Positions 45,531 through 54,916 of a DNA stretch of 64,000 nt are shown piece after piece; position 1 is the first letter of the stretch, and the number at the start of each line of letters is the position of its first letter. Under the pieces are notes generated by a model. That model did not search any database and had not been told where the DNA came from. It saw nothing but the letters and a program-made list of their open reading frames with translations. The translations under genes were made by a program, and so were the position numbers. This DNA comes from Aureobasidium sp. EXF-3400 (taxonomy: Eukaryota; Ascomycota; Dothideomycetes; Dothideales; Saccotheciaceae): the NCBI GenBank assembly GCA_024195585.1, contig SWBL01000042.1, positions 124,001-188,000 of the forward strand, given 5' to 3'.

Positions 45531-46742
45531 AAAAACAAAGCATCAGATCTGCGTCCTCAAGCGATGACAAAAGGAGATTAACGAGTTCATGCAAGAAATC
45601 CGCATGACAGCAACAGCAGTTACATCTTTGCATGCAGGAACAACACACCCTAAAGGCGTTCGCAGCGTTGAAGAAAACAATACACAAAAGTCAAACTCCT
45701 ATTTTTCTCAGCCCTTTCATGAGGTTTCAGATGCGTCGTTGCGATAGAACTGTCAAGAAAAACGGTTGTTGCGACGCTCAAAAGTGATGCGCTGAGCCGA
45801 CGCATATATGTACTGTACAAAGAACCTTGAGGCATATAGCCCTCATTAAATATAGATCGGCGCTGATCACATCTCGTACTCTAAGTTTAATGACATCTCA
45901 GGTCGGCAGACGGCATCGTGCGCCATACTCGTATACGAGAGATTTCAGCTTCCAACCCCAGTTCGCCGCAAAAGGTTGTTGGCTGTGCTCGTGTAGCCCT
46001 GAGCTGAGAAAGCCACGGCATGCATGCCCTGGTGTCACTTGATCTGTCGCTCGTTCGATCACCTGGTCCGTTGCTTTGAGTATACCATAGCAGCTGAATC
46101 GCATTGTTCTACGATAGCAAATGCAATCTGCTTGCTCGCCGGCGCATCTAGAATGTAAAGCAAACGGCGTTGTGTCTTTGAAGCGACTTGTTTCTGGTAC
46201 TAATTTTGGCGTTTTTGTTCCTGCAAGCCCGCAGCCTCGCCGACAGCCTACAGGTCGACAGGTGCCAGGAGTTCCCTGTTTGTAGGGTTCTTTTTGGGTG
46301 GGGTTGCTGAGAGGATCACAATCACCGTTTTCTCTCAGGTGCACACGCTTTTTGACTTTGCTGCCACATTGGCTGCCGCTTCGCTCCGCAGTAAGCACGA
46401 TGGTACAAGACGTTAAGGAAATAAGCCCAATCCTTCTTCGTATCGCCTAAACAGAGAAACAAACTCTGTATCTGAGAGGAAATGGACAAAGGTACGGTAA
46501 GGGATCAAAAAAGCCACTTGATCCACTCCCTAACTCTCTCGTATTCAGTCTCCTTGCTTTCAGACACAATATTGTGTGCGGCTCTACTAATGTTATAATC
46601 CTCTTCCCGTCCCTTCCGCATACACGCCGCCCGCTCTTGCCTTTGTCTCTTCACCAACCTCTGAAAACAAAATTTCCCTGTGCGACAGTGACTTTTCTTC
46701 TTCTTCGGTTAGCTTGCAGTCTCCAAAGAACAGCAGAACAAG
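45531..46742. other. Intergenic region upstream of the transporter gene
   Basis: 1.2 kb. A 166-codon frame on the minus strand (45898-46398) is Cys/Gly/Arg-rich and atypical, and I consider it non-coding. 46540-46740 is C/T-rich, as expected of a leader. No repeat copy is clear. Confidence 0.4.
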
Positions 46743-48052
46743 ATGGGTTCAGAGATTTTGGATGAGAAGACGGAGCAGAACGCACCATTATTATCGCCGG
46801 ACGAATACGCAAACGAAGCCAGCGAGAGCGAGAGTGTGCATAGCGAAGAGATGGCTGCCGAGCCATCAGCTGTGTCGTCGCTGCATCCTGCGTTTTTCAT
46901 AGCGTGAGTTGTCACCCAAGCACATTACCACGTCACTCGACTAACATGCGAGATTCTCAGACTATGGATTGCCATGAGTTCTCTGGTTATCCTCTTCAAC
47001 AAATGGATGCTCGACAAAGCCAATTTCAGATACCCCATCTTCCTCACCTCATGGCATATGTTCTCGTCTGCTTTGGTTACACAATTCATGGCTCGCTATA
47101 CTGGATACCTCGACTCCCGCCATAAGGTACCCATGACAAAGCGAACATATATGCGCGCTATCGTCCCTATCGGTCTATTGTTCTCGCTATCTCTGGTCTG
47201 CGGCAACGTTACGTACCTCTACCTCAGCGTCAGCTTTGTGCAGATGCTCAAGGCCGCAGGACCCATCGCTGTTCTTATCGCTACTTGGATGTTCGGCCTT
47301 GCCGAGCCCTCCCTGGCCGCTTTCGGAAATATCTGTATTATTACTCTTGGTGTTGTCATTTCTTCCCTGGGCGAAGTTCAGTTCAACGTTCTCGGCGTCG
47401 CCTACCAACTCCTGGGCATTGTGTTTGAAGCTACACGTCTGGTCATGATCCAGCGATTGTTGTCTGCCGAATTCAAGATGGATCCCTTAGTTTCGCTCTA
47501 CTACTTTGCTCCTGTGTGTGCTGTCACAAACGGCATCCTAGCTCTGATCTTCGAGGCTCCACGCATGACTTGGGCAGACTTTGAGCATGTGGGTGTGTTC
47601 ATGCTGCTTTTGAACGCGGCAGCGGCTTTCATGCTCAACTTCGCGTCGTTACTCTTGGTACGTTTCTCACCCGGATGCAGCAGCAAAACAAAGTCAGAGA
47701 TGCTAACATTAAACCATAGATTGGCAAGACCTCTTCTCTTGTCCTCACCCTCAGCGGCGTGTTCAAGAACATCATGATCGTCTTCGCATCTATGCTCTTC
47801 TACAACGACAAAGTCAACAGCATCCAATTCATGGGCTTCTCAATCGCTCTGGGCGGATTGGCTTACTACCAACTCGGCGGCGCACCTGCTGTCCGTGGTC
47901 TATTCTCTCAAGCTGCAAACAGATTCTCAGAATACAGGAGACCGAGTGAAGCAGACCCTGTATCTGCTATTGAAGCTCAAGAGACTAGTGTGCCGAGGAA
48001 GAGCGAGGAAGAAGTCAAGAGTCCTGGACTTGCTAACGTCAAGAATGCTTGA
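46743..48052 (+). CDS. Triose-phosphate/nucleotide-sugar-type transporter (TPT/DMT family)
   Basis: Exons 46743-46903, 46961-47657 and 47720-48052 (introns of 57 and 62 nt, CTAAC branches) give about 396 residues. An acidic cytosolic N-terminus (about 50 residues) precedes roughly ten hydrophobic helices. Family hallmarks include SSLVILFNKWMLD in helix 1, RAIVPIGLLFSLSLVCGNVT, the SVSFVQMLKAAGPIAVLI segment and GKTSSLVLTLSGVFKNIMIV near the end. These are typical of fungal TPT-domain proteins in Golgi or ER membranes. The substrate (a sugar-nucleotide or phosphorylated sugar) cannot be decided. The C-terminus is charged and cytosolic. Confidence 0.9.
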
Positions 48053-48901
48053 ACTAATGTTTCTCGGATAGCTGCTTTTTGGCTCCTATGGTATATAATG
48101 CCCTGATTGTTTTCTTCTTCTCTTCTTTCGAACAATATTCATACACTTTTTGACGATCTTTCATCAATCTCTGGTGTGCATCCATCAACCGCGATCGATA
48201 TCGTGAATCTCTACAGTAGCTTCTATGCCTCAGAAGCTGCGCTGAGGCCCTATCTCGGCCAATATCGCCCATCACGGACCTGTTCTCGTATCGTTTTAGG
48301 GCTGCTATTTAACGGCTCGGATCTTGCTTGGGTTTGAGCAATAAGTGTCTAACGGCTCGTTATCGTAAGTCGACTGGGAGTTTGCTATTGAGAAAAATCC
48401 CGAACAGGACGGCAGAATTGATCTGGGATTTTATTCGAATGGACTGGGTCTGGTATGCGAGAAGGGATGGGCGGGGGGAAGAAGCGAAGCTCGTGTCACC
48501 TCAAAAGAAAAAAGAAAGAAAGAAAAAGAAAAAAGTTACAATCCATCATCTTGTTTTGCTATCTCTTTTGAAGCGCGACCAGTGGATTCGTCTTTGTATC
48601 AGAGCTCCGTACCATCACAATTCATCTCGATACGTGAAGAATCCATCACCGAAGTCAGGCGTAATTTCCTGGTAGATTGGAGTCTTTCCTAAGCAGCACT
48701 CGACAAATGCCTCTTGAATTGGCAGGAGTTGATTCATGACAATGACTCTTCGATTTTTTCTGTATTGCAATGCTGAGATACTTGAGCTTTTCCCATCCAT
48801 GCCTGAAGAGTGGAAGGACTTTCCTCGCAATGAGGGGTTGCATCTCAATTACAAAGAGTGGCCTTTACCCTATCGCTAGTACAACAAAGAGCAAAGTATA
48901 T
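48053..48901. other. Intergenic region with GAAA-rich tract and a possible gene remnant
   Basis: 3' UTR of the transporter, then an A/G-rich tract at about 48505-48537 (GAAAGAAAGAAAAAG type). 48615-48848 may hold a broken coding remnant (separate entry). Foldback copies 5 and 6 follow. Confidence 0.45.
48615..48848 (-). pseudogene. Possible remnant of a leucine-rich/F-box-like coding sequence
   Basis: On the minus strand one frame gives GWEKLKYLSIAIQKK, and a neighbouring frame continues as VIVMNQLLPIQEAFVECC and YQEITPDFGDGFFTYRDEL. Both read like protein, and together they resemble the C-terminal part of a fungal F-box protein interrupted by a frameshift. There is no start or recognisable domain. 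It sits beside the foldback elements. It may be chance. Confidence 0.25.
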
Positions 48902-49053
48902 ACTATGAAAAGGCATAATTGTGTTCGGAAGCAGAGATGTGTCTACAGAGAGTTGAGTAAGTTGTCGATTCTCAGTGGACACTATCCTGTCTCCTGATAC
49001 TATTGTGCATTTCTATAGCTGCATAACATGTCTCAGCATACGGGGGAAATGTG
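48902..49053. mobile_element. Foldback/MITE element copy 5
   Basis: Core 48902-49019 with ends actatgaaaaggcataatt and actattgtgcatttctatag, then the family tail CTGCATAACATGTCTCAGC and CATACGGGGGA. It is the best-preserved relative of copy 3, in inverse orientation. The tail runs directly into copy 6. Confidence 0.8.
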
Positions 49054-49190
49054 GCTAGGAGATGCACATATGTTTCTAGGGCAGATAAATGGTCATTATT
49101 AAACACTTTCTCCATGAGAAATCTCTTTTTTCCTGGAAAGTATTGTGAATTGCTACAGTGATAACATGACTTCAAATCGTGGGAGGAGAG
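49054..49190. mobile_element. Foldback/MITE element copy 6
   Basis: Core about 49054-49158 (left gctaggagatgcacatatg, right tattgtgaattgctacag), followed by the tail TGATAACATGACTTCAAATC and a GGGAGGAGAG end. Arranged head-to-tail with copy 5. It ends 11 bp from the stop codon of the next gene, so it lies within that gene's 3' UTR. Confidence 0.65.
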
Positions 49191-49200
49191 ACTATTTAAC

Positions 49201-50319
49201 TCAATATGCTGGAGGAGGGACATACTGCGCAGTAGCCTGCTGAAATGGTGGAGGAGCACCTTGGCCAGCGAATCTCTCAAAAGCCTCTGCTCTAATCCGT
49301 TGCAGCTCGAAACGAGAGCTGTTCAAAGCCTCCGCAGCCTGGGTATTTTGAGTAGCGGCTTCGTGATACGTGCGTTTCTGTTTGTCGAGTATCTCTCTGC
49401 ACTGCTGCAAAGCTTTGTGCAATTGCATAGCCGAGTTCTTGATACGATCGTGTTGAGCCATATCAGTGAAGATGTTGTCGAAGAGCACATCACTGATGAA
49501 ATGGCCATTGTCAATGTTGATTTCGGACAAAGGTGGAATGGCGGGTTGACAACGGCGGGCCTCATCCATATGGCGCAAGGACTCTGAAACACCGACTTGA
49601 GCTCTAGAGAGAGCGTCTCTTTCCATCATGTCGGTAAATGTGCCGCCGCCCCACATGTCCCAGCGAGACATGTCAAGAGCGTCGTCCATGTCCTTTGCTG
49701 CACGCTCTAAGTGTTGCAGTGTTGCATGCAGTGCCTCAGCAGCTCGTCGTTGTAGGTTCTGGTGTTGTGTGGAGCTGTCGACCCATTGCTTGTTGTTCTG
49801 CAAACTCGACTCCAGCTGGTCTTCGCCAGGTACTTCAGGTGTGGGACCGTCAAAGATGGAAGAATAGAGCCTATCGAGCTCAGATTGTGCTTGGTCGTGC
49901 CTGGTTGCTTCGCCTTGCAGACGTTGGTGTTCTTGCTGAGCATCTGCCAAAGCTCTGGTGAGTTCAGCATGTGACTCTTGAGTTTCACGCTCCTTCTGCC
50001 ATGCCTCGACGAATTCCTTCTCTTCCTTGCCTGCCTTTTCGGCGAATCTGGCTTGGCCTTTCTTGCCTCGCATCTTGTACATGTAGCGGGTAAAAGTGCT
50101 TTCTTCATACTTGATATGGTCTTTGCGTTCGTCCTCGGTAATCCGGTGGAGTCGTTTGATTTCTTTGTCTGTGGCTGCAATCTGATTTTGCAAATCTGAA
50201 ATATATGTCGAGTTTTGCTTGAGAGCTGTGGGAGCATTGTCTGTTTGCGAGAGGACTGCAAGCAACTCTTGGTTCTTTCCCGCCGCGTGTTGGAGTGATT
50301 CGATAAGTCTAGAACTCAT
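49201..50319 (-). CDS. Coiled-coil protein of unknown function
   Basis: Single exon, about 372 residues from the ATG at 50319; an in-frame extension upstream looks like leader sequence. Residues about 35-65 and 95-150 are heptad-rich and Glu/Lys/Gln-rich (SDLQNQIAATDKEIKRLH, KEFVEAWQKERETQESH). A conserved-looking middle contains SRWDMWGGGTFTDMMER and SDVLFDNIFTDMAQHDRI, with another helix around CREILDKQKRTYHEA. The C-terminus is Pro/Gln-rich. I know proteins with this look in many Pezizomycotina but no function for them. No membrane segment or signal is seen. Confidence 0.7.
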   Translation of the reverse strand: MSSRLIESLQHAAGKNQELLAVLSQTDNAPTALKQNSTYISDLQNQIAATDKEIKRLHRITEDERKDHIKYEESTFTRYMYKMRGKKGQARFAEKAGKEEKEFVEAWQKERETQESHAELTRALADAQQEHQRLQGEATRHDQAQSELDRLYSSIFDGPTPEVPGEDQLESSLQNNKQWVDSSTQHQNLQRRAAEALHATLQHLERAAKDMDDALDMSRWDMWGGGTFTDMMERDALSRAQVGVSESLRHMDEARRCQPAIPPLSEINIDNGHFISDVLFDNIFTDMAQHDRIKNSAMQLHKALQQCREILDKQKRTYHEAATQNTQAAEALNSSRFELQRIRAEAFERFAGQGAPPPFQQATAQYVPPPAY

Positions 50320-50708
50320 TGTTGTGTGTGACTCTGATGTTTTGATAATTGATTTCAAGTCCGATACAATCGAGTATGATAAATTTCCAAGTGGAAGGTG
50401 CTGATGACTGTACGGGAGATAAATGTGATATTCAACAGATTGACACCTACCTGAGGCAGGAAATCCGTCCTTATATGTGCCCCTCATCCTACCTACATCA
50501 CAGTGCTACTCATGTCTTAGGCCGAGCATTGCTTAGTGGCAGTGTTAAATCCTTCCCGATTGATTGGGTTGAAGATGAGGATTCAACCGGGCTGTGTGGA
50601 CATTCAGCCTTGTGCCAAGCTGCCTGCGCGACTCGTGATTGTCGATCATAACCTCATCTTGTTTCTTCCACTCTTCCTTCCTCCTTGGCTGTTGTCATGT
50701 TGTTCTGC
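50320..50708. other. Promoter/leader of the coiled-coil gene
   Basis: About 390 bp upstream of the minus-strand gene. No other gene is recognised before foldback copy 7. Confidence 0.35.
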
Positions 50709-50886
50709 CTCCCTGTGTGCTAAAGACAGTCACAGTGTAGCTATTGGAATGCATAATACTTTTGAGAATGATGTAATTTCCATAGAGAGGACCCCATTAT
50801 AGGTCATCTCAATGGCTAGCCTCACATTTTAATCGCAACTGTGCATTTTAATAGCTTATAATAACCCTTGTACCTCGGTATGGAGA
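50709..50886. mobile_element. Foldback/MITE element copy 7
   Basis: Core 50741-50856 with ends gctattggaatgcataata and actgtgcattttaatagc. Here both outer arms are clear: CCTCCCTGTGTGCTAAAGAC on the left against GTACCTCGGTATGGAGAAGG on the right. This copy defines the full element of about 178 bp. Confidence 0.75.
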
Positions 50887-51369
50887 AGGTGTCATTTGCA
50901 AAATTGTGTGTCTACAGCACACGGGGAGGTGGTATCAATGTGGCTGAGGGCTTGTGGCTTTGGTTCGACGAGGACCGGAAATAAGATTGATCGCAATCAG
51001 ATAGGCGAAGTCATTCAGAAGTTGCGAATATCCGTAGAGGACTTTGTTCGTTCCTTCTGAACACTACTCCTTCATACCACTATTCACGAGTTAGAGAACG
51101 GGTCAATCCAACCAAGCCCGACTATGAAACTCTGCCTCGTGTCTTCACCGAGTTCTCAACTGGTCAATCGTGCAAGCTCTCAGGAAATATTGTGTGCAGC
51201 CCTTCGTGGAGCGCGATATTGGGTATCTCAACTGCTTAACTTTATCTCTCCCCTATAACATGGAAGACGCCTCTGACTCCAAACATTTACTTCATGAGAG
51301 AAACGAAAAGACCCTGCCCTAGAACCAGCAACCCAATGCAAAATGCGAGAAAAGACAAGACAAGGCTGT
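50887..51369. other. Intergenic region downstream of BUD23
   Basis: About 480 bp without a gene; a short TTGTGTGTCTACAGCACACG stretch at about 50904-50923 may be a worn fragment of another foldback element. Confidence 0.3.
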
Positions 51370-52233
51370 CTAGAAAGCAATCTTTCTCTTTCTGCCAGTG
51401 TACTTGGAGTTCGGCTTGACAACCTTGCCTTGCTTCTCCATCTGATCCTTCTTCCTTGTGATCCAAGCTTTGCTGCCCTTGACTCTTGACATGTCCTTGC
51501 GCGAACGTTGATCTCTTTTGCGACGGGCATCTTGAATGTCAACATCGGTCAAGCCATTCACAACACCAGTGATGTCTCTACTCGCCGCTTCTTGCTCTCT
51601 TCCCAAATCACCACCACCAACTGTGAGGACAAGGTACAACTTTTCACTCTTGGTGCCTGGGTCGTCCTCGAGAATACCAGCGCCGAAGCCAGCCTTGACT
51701 GCAGCGGCACTGATCATGTTCCTCTGCACCTTGTTTTTGGGGTAGAACTGGCAGACTGCACGACCACCACGGCGCAGCGAAGCATACAAGCCATCAAAGA
51801 AGCGCTTCAGACGACCTTCAGGTGTGACGTCGCTCGACTCTGCATTACACAACCATTGAATAGCCGAGATACTGATGGCAGCATCGAACGAGCCAGGACG
51901 GAAGGGAACACCTTGTCCAATATCTGCCAGCATCAAATCTCCATCGACGTCTCTGTCAAGTGCTTGTCCCAGCATAGACGCTGAAATGTCCATGCCAATC
52001 CAGGTGTGTGGTCCTCCCTCTTCTGGCTCGACTTGCGAGAGGATCTCGCCGGACAGACCGCTACCGCATCCGAGATCGAGAATCAGAGAGGGTGATCGTA
52101 AGTCGAGAAGTTCGAGTGCGCGGTTCGTCATGGATGCTTGAATGTTCTTGATACGACTGTTGGTGGTGTATTTGCGACTTTCGACATCGTTGTAGAAGAG
52201 GTCGGGCGGCAGCAAGTCTTCGGGGCGCGACAT
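51370..52233 (-). CDS. BUD23: 18S rRNA (guanine-N7)-methyltransferase BUD23
   Basis: Single exon, 287 residues. The start MSRPEDLLPPDLFYNDVESR and KYTTNSRI are the typical BUD23/WBSCR22 N-terminus. The SAM-binding motif I is LILDLGCGSGLSGE (about residues 50-63), and the catalytic region includes SISAIQWLCNAE. The basic C-terminal tail KAWITRKKDQMEKQGKVV with SKYTGRKRK is the family's own domain, needed for ribosome binding. Bud23 methylates the conserved guanine (G1575 in yeast numbering) of 18S rRNA together with Trm112 and helps export the small subunit. The length is normal. Confidence 0.96.
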   Translation of the reverse strand: MSRPEDLLPPDLFYNDVESRKYTTNSRIKNIQASMTNRALELLDLRSPSLILDLGCGSGLSGEILSQVEPEEGGPHTWIGMDISASMLGQALDRDVDGDLMLADIGQGVPFRPGSFDAAISISAIQWLCNAESSDVTPEGRLKRFFDGLYASLRRGGRAVCQFYPKNKVQRNMISAAAVKAGFGAGILEDDPGTKSEKLYLVLTVGGGDLGREQEAASRDITGVVNGLTDVDIQDARRKRDQRSRKDMSRVKGSKAWITRKKDQMEKQGKVVKPNSKYTGRKRKIAF

Positions 52234-52616
52234 GTTTGCGGTTCGGAGTGCGCAGTAGGTAGTTTGTCTGGTTCACGTGCGTTTCCGAGGACGGTTTCGT
52301 TGTAGTATGTCGCAAATTGAGAAAGGTTGCTTGGTCAAATAATTTTTGAGAGGCTGAAAGACGGAGGGCTTTGCTGCACAAGATTATGCGCAGTCGCACA
52401 ATTGTGTGGGGAAGCCGAAAGGGTCCAGCGACTTGACCCTCAACGACATGTCCTGTTGCTTCCTCAAGTCCAGTTCACATATCAAAGGCAAATAAGTACA
52501 ACTGTCAAGATATACAGGAATTGCTTGAACCGATGATGACTTTGAGCGAGACATGATAAATTAGTTAAAGAGGAGGAACATCGTGAGCAAAACACCCACT
52601 ACAACCACAAGACCCT
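52234..52616. other. Promoter region upstream of BUD23
   Basis: About 380 bp between the BUD23 start and foldback copy 8. No other gene is recognised. Confidence 0.35.
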
Positions 52617-52794
52617 CTCTCTCACAATGTCACACTGCGATGGTTCGACCCATCAAAATGCACAATTGCTTTCCAAACGGATGTATGGCCATGGAGATGT
52701 CCAAAGTTGTCGCTCTCTCTGTGGATCTCACTTCTTCTCGGAAAACATTGTGTATTTTTATAGCTGCATTAAGACGGTGTTGACACAGGGGAGA
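52617..52794. mobile_element. Foldback/MITE element copy 8
   Basis: Core 52650-52764 with ends catcaaaatgcacaattgc and attgtgtatttttatagc. The outer arms are TCTCTCACAATGTC on the left and GTTGACACAGGGGAGA on the right. It is separated from copy 9 by about 80 bp. Confidence 0.7.
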
Positions 52795-52876
52795 TCATTC
52801 TTCGACCAGCAACCCGCTTTTCGACGACGAATTCTCTCCTTATGTACTGGCCTGTCACAACCTCACAGTTAACTTC

Positions 52877-53050
52877 TCTCCCACAGTGTTGTACAGTGAT
52901 ATTCAAGCTGTCGAAATACACAGTTGCTTTCTGGACACAAGTGTAGCCAAAGAAATGCTCCAAGAGACCACTTTCTCTCATGAGATTTCTCTCTCTAGAC
53001 AGTATCATGCATTTCTATAGGTACATTGGAACAGTTCTCGGCATACGAGA
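52877..53050. mobile_element. Foldback/MITE element copy 9
   Basis: Core 52907-53021 with ends gctgtcgaaatacacagtt and agtatcatgcatttctatag. The outer arms TCTCCCACAGTGTTG and CTCGGCATACGAGA are visible. It lies about 300 bp upstream of the next gene. Confidence 0.7.
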
Positions 53051-53353
53051 AAGCCGCCCTTTGACGACTAAGCGTCCGCTCGACGATCAGCCTCTCATTC
53101 GACGACTGACCCGGTCCTCTGGGACGAACCTCCTCGTCGAGGCGGCCGGCCCCTCCTATCCAATCACTTCTACCCCGTCGACGGGGGGTTGAGTGAACGT
53201 CGAGACTAGGGCTCTCGACGGATTTTCCTTCTATATCCGTGACCTTCCGTCTCGAGTTTGCTCGGCAAAGCAACACTATATCTTGCCAACACGAGCCTTC
53301 ACAACATTATCAAGCAAACATACGACGCTGGCTCTGATCAGCACTCTGTCAAG
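53051..53353. other. Leader/promoter of the unknown gene at 53.35 kb
   Basis: About 300 bp, GC-richer than its surroundings and with several CGACGA or TCGACG repeats (53065-53180). No gene is recognised. Confidence 0.35.
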
Positions 53354-54308
53354 ATGGCGAGTCAGCCGGAGCACCACAACTTATATATTACTAGTACAAC
53401 CATTACCACCTATGATCATTATACGTATGTGGCAGTCTGTTTTTTTCTGTCTCTCTACAGTTGGGTGTACTTACACATTCAGGGGCGTCATTATCATCGA
53501 CACCGTTTGGACTGGCACCTGGCTCGGACAGCAGATCTTTCAAGACGTCGAGCACCAGGTCATCCACCCCGAGTCAGCCCCTGCTCCCGAGTCGGCCCCC
53601 TCGACCACACCCAGACCTCCTCCGTTCGTCTATCTGGGCCCGGGTGAACTCGTTTCCGTCGCCCGAAGAGACCCGCCTGCCACCGGAATCCCGGAGTCGC
53701 CAGTGCTGTCCCGTCAAAGCGGTCTAGCAGCTCGTGTACGCAACAATGCTGCCTCGACCAGAGGAAGAGAACAAGCCCCTCTGAACATTCCTTACACACT
53801 CGGTCAAACCCGTCAATTGACCCCTGCCGAACGCCTTTTGGAACGCGCTCGTGCCGATGTGGCTCGCTGGACACATCTGAATCGCACCTCGATCAACACC
53901 GATTCTCGTGGTCGTACTACACTCCGCCCTCAACTCCTCGATGGTGTGCCAGAAGTCCTGCAGCGCGATGCTTCTTACACCTACATCCGCGAAGGCCGTG
54001 TCATCAGACGTGTGCCCAATGATATCATGCCCAGTGCCGAAAGAGGCAACAACAACACTTCAACCACTCACCGCCACAACAATCGCGATGAAACAGCTAC
54101 AACCACGCCCAATCTTGCAGACTATTCTCGACGCAGAACCCGCGCAATGCTCAGACGTCGCCATGGCAGTGTTGATATTGGCGATTCTTCACTTCTAGAT
54201 GGCGAGATTGCAGAACTCGAAGGTCATGCTGCTTTGCGTCCTTCAACTGCTCGTGGTTCTTCGGGTTCTTTGGACGAGGATGAGAGTGCTGGACAAGATG
54301 GTGCTTAG
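53354..54308 (+). CDS. Protein of unknown function (two exons)
   Basis: The exons 53354-53424 and 53483-54308, with a 58-nt intron (GTATGT donor, TTCAG acceptor), give about 298 residues. The joined sequence runs TTYDHYTGVIIIDTVWTGTW without a break. An unspliced frame starting at 53193 would also reach the same C-terminus but begins with poor-quality sequence. Residues about 45-110 are Pro/Ser-rich. A helical Arg/Leu segment follows (TPAERLLERARADVARW). The C-terminus has an Arg-rich stretch (YSRRRTRAMLRRRHGS) and then acids. No domain or membrane segment is clear. The protein appears largely disordered and could be a fast-evolving or lineage-specific gene. Confidence 0.55.
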
Positions 54309-54399
54309 AAAAAGGTAGCATCACAATGGTCGTTTCAGAGAAGGATGACATTCACTTAATCATTAATTGCAAATTTCTTTCCCTGCCATGAACATGGTA

Positions 54400-54578
54400 T
54401 CTCCTTCGTGACTCCATGTCTGTGGTATAGGTACAGAAATGCACGGTATAGTTTGAAAAAGTAAGATTGTCCACTGAGAGCCCATGAGTACCTCTGCTCT
54501 CTCTGGACATAACTCTGAATCTAGAAATGATTTTGCATTTTTACAGCATATCCATAATTGTGGTGCTAACCTGGGAGA
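54400..54578. mobile_element. Foldback/MITE element copy 10
   Basis: Core 54430-54547 with ends ggtacagaaatgcacggta and gattttgcatttttacagc. The outer arms TCTCCTTCGTGACTCC and TGCTAACCTGGGAGA are both visible. The internal GTCCACTGAGAG matches copy 3 and pairs with CTCTCTCTGGAC. Confidence 0.72.
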
Positions 54579-54591
54579 CTTGCATTAGCTT

Positions 54592-54677
54592 GATTTTTAT
54601 ATGTTTTTATATGTTTTTATATGTTTTTATATGTTTTTATGTTTTTATATGTTTTTATATGTTTTTATATGTTTTTA
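54592..54677 (+). repeat. Minisatellite of 10-bp units (ATGTTTTTAT)
   Basis: About eight copies of ATGTTTTTAT in a row; one unit lacks two bases (54641). The array begins only about 14 bp after the end of foldback copy 10. It is strongly AT-rich. Confidence 0.95.
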
Positions 54678-54916
54678 ATTTGATCACAAGGCATATCAAA
54701 GACACTGTCATAGTCACATCGATGAATATAAGGCACGAGTGACAGTCTTCAATCAAGTCAGATCAAATGAGGATATTTGTGTATTCATGTCTTCCAATAA
54801 AGTGGCTGCTTTCTACCAACTTGAAGATACTCATCTAAGAGCGAGAACGATCTCTTCATCTACGATATACAGTGCCCGAGCACTTTTCTTCCAATTCATA
54901 GACATAATGCAAAGCT
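54678..54916. other. Intergenic region downstream of HEL2
   Basis: About 240 bp, AT-rich, probably HEL2 3' UTR. Nothing else is recognised. Confidence 0.35.

Noticed and set aside
46100..46200. Possible foldback copy (CGATAGCAAATGCAATCTGC)
   Set aside because: Only one end resembles the family; no complementary end or palindromic interior could be found.
45898..46398. 166-codon Cys/Gly-rich minus-strand frame
   Set aside because: Unusual composition, no motif, and it sits in the promoter side of the transporter gene.
49201..50487. Longer start for the coiled-coil protein
   Set aside because: The extra N-terminal residues look like translated 5' leader; the ATG at 50319 starts the regular helical sequence.
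53193..53353. Unspliced upstream start for the unknown gene at 53.35 kb
   Set aside because: The frame would run through intron-like sequence; splicing from the ATG at 53354 gives a cleaner protein.
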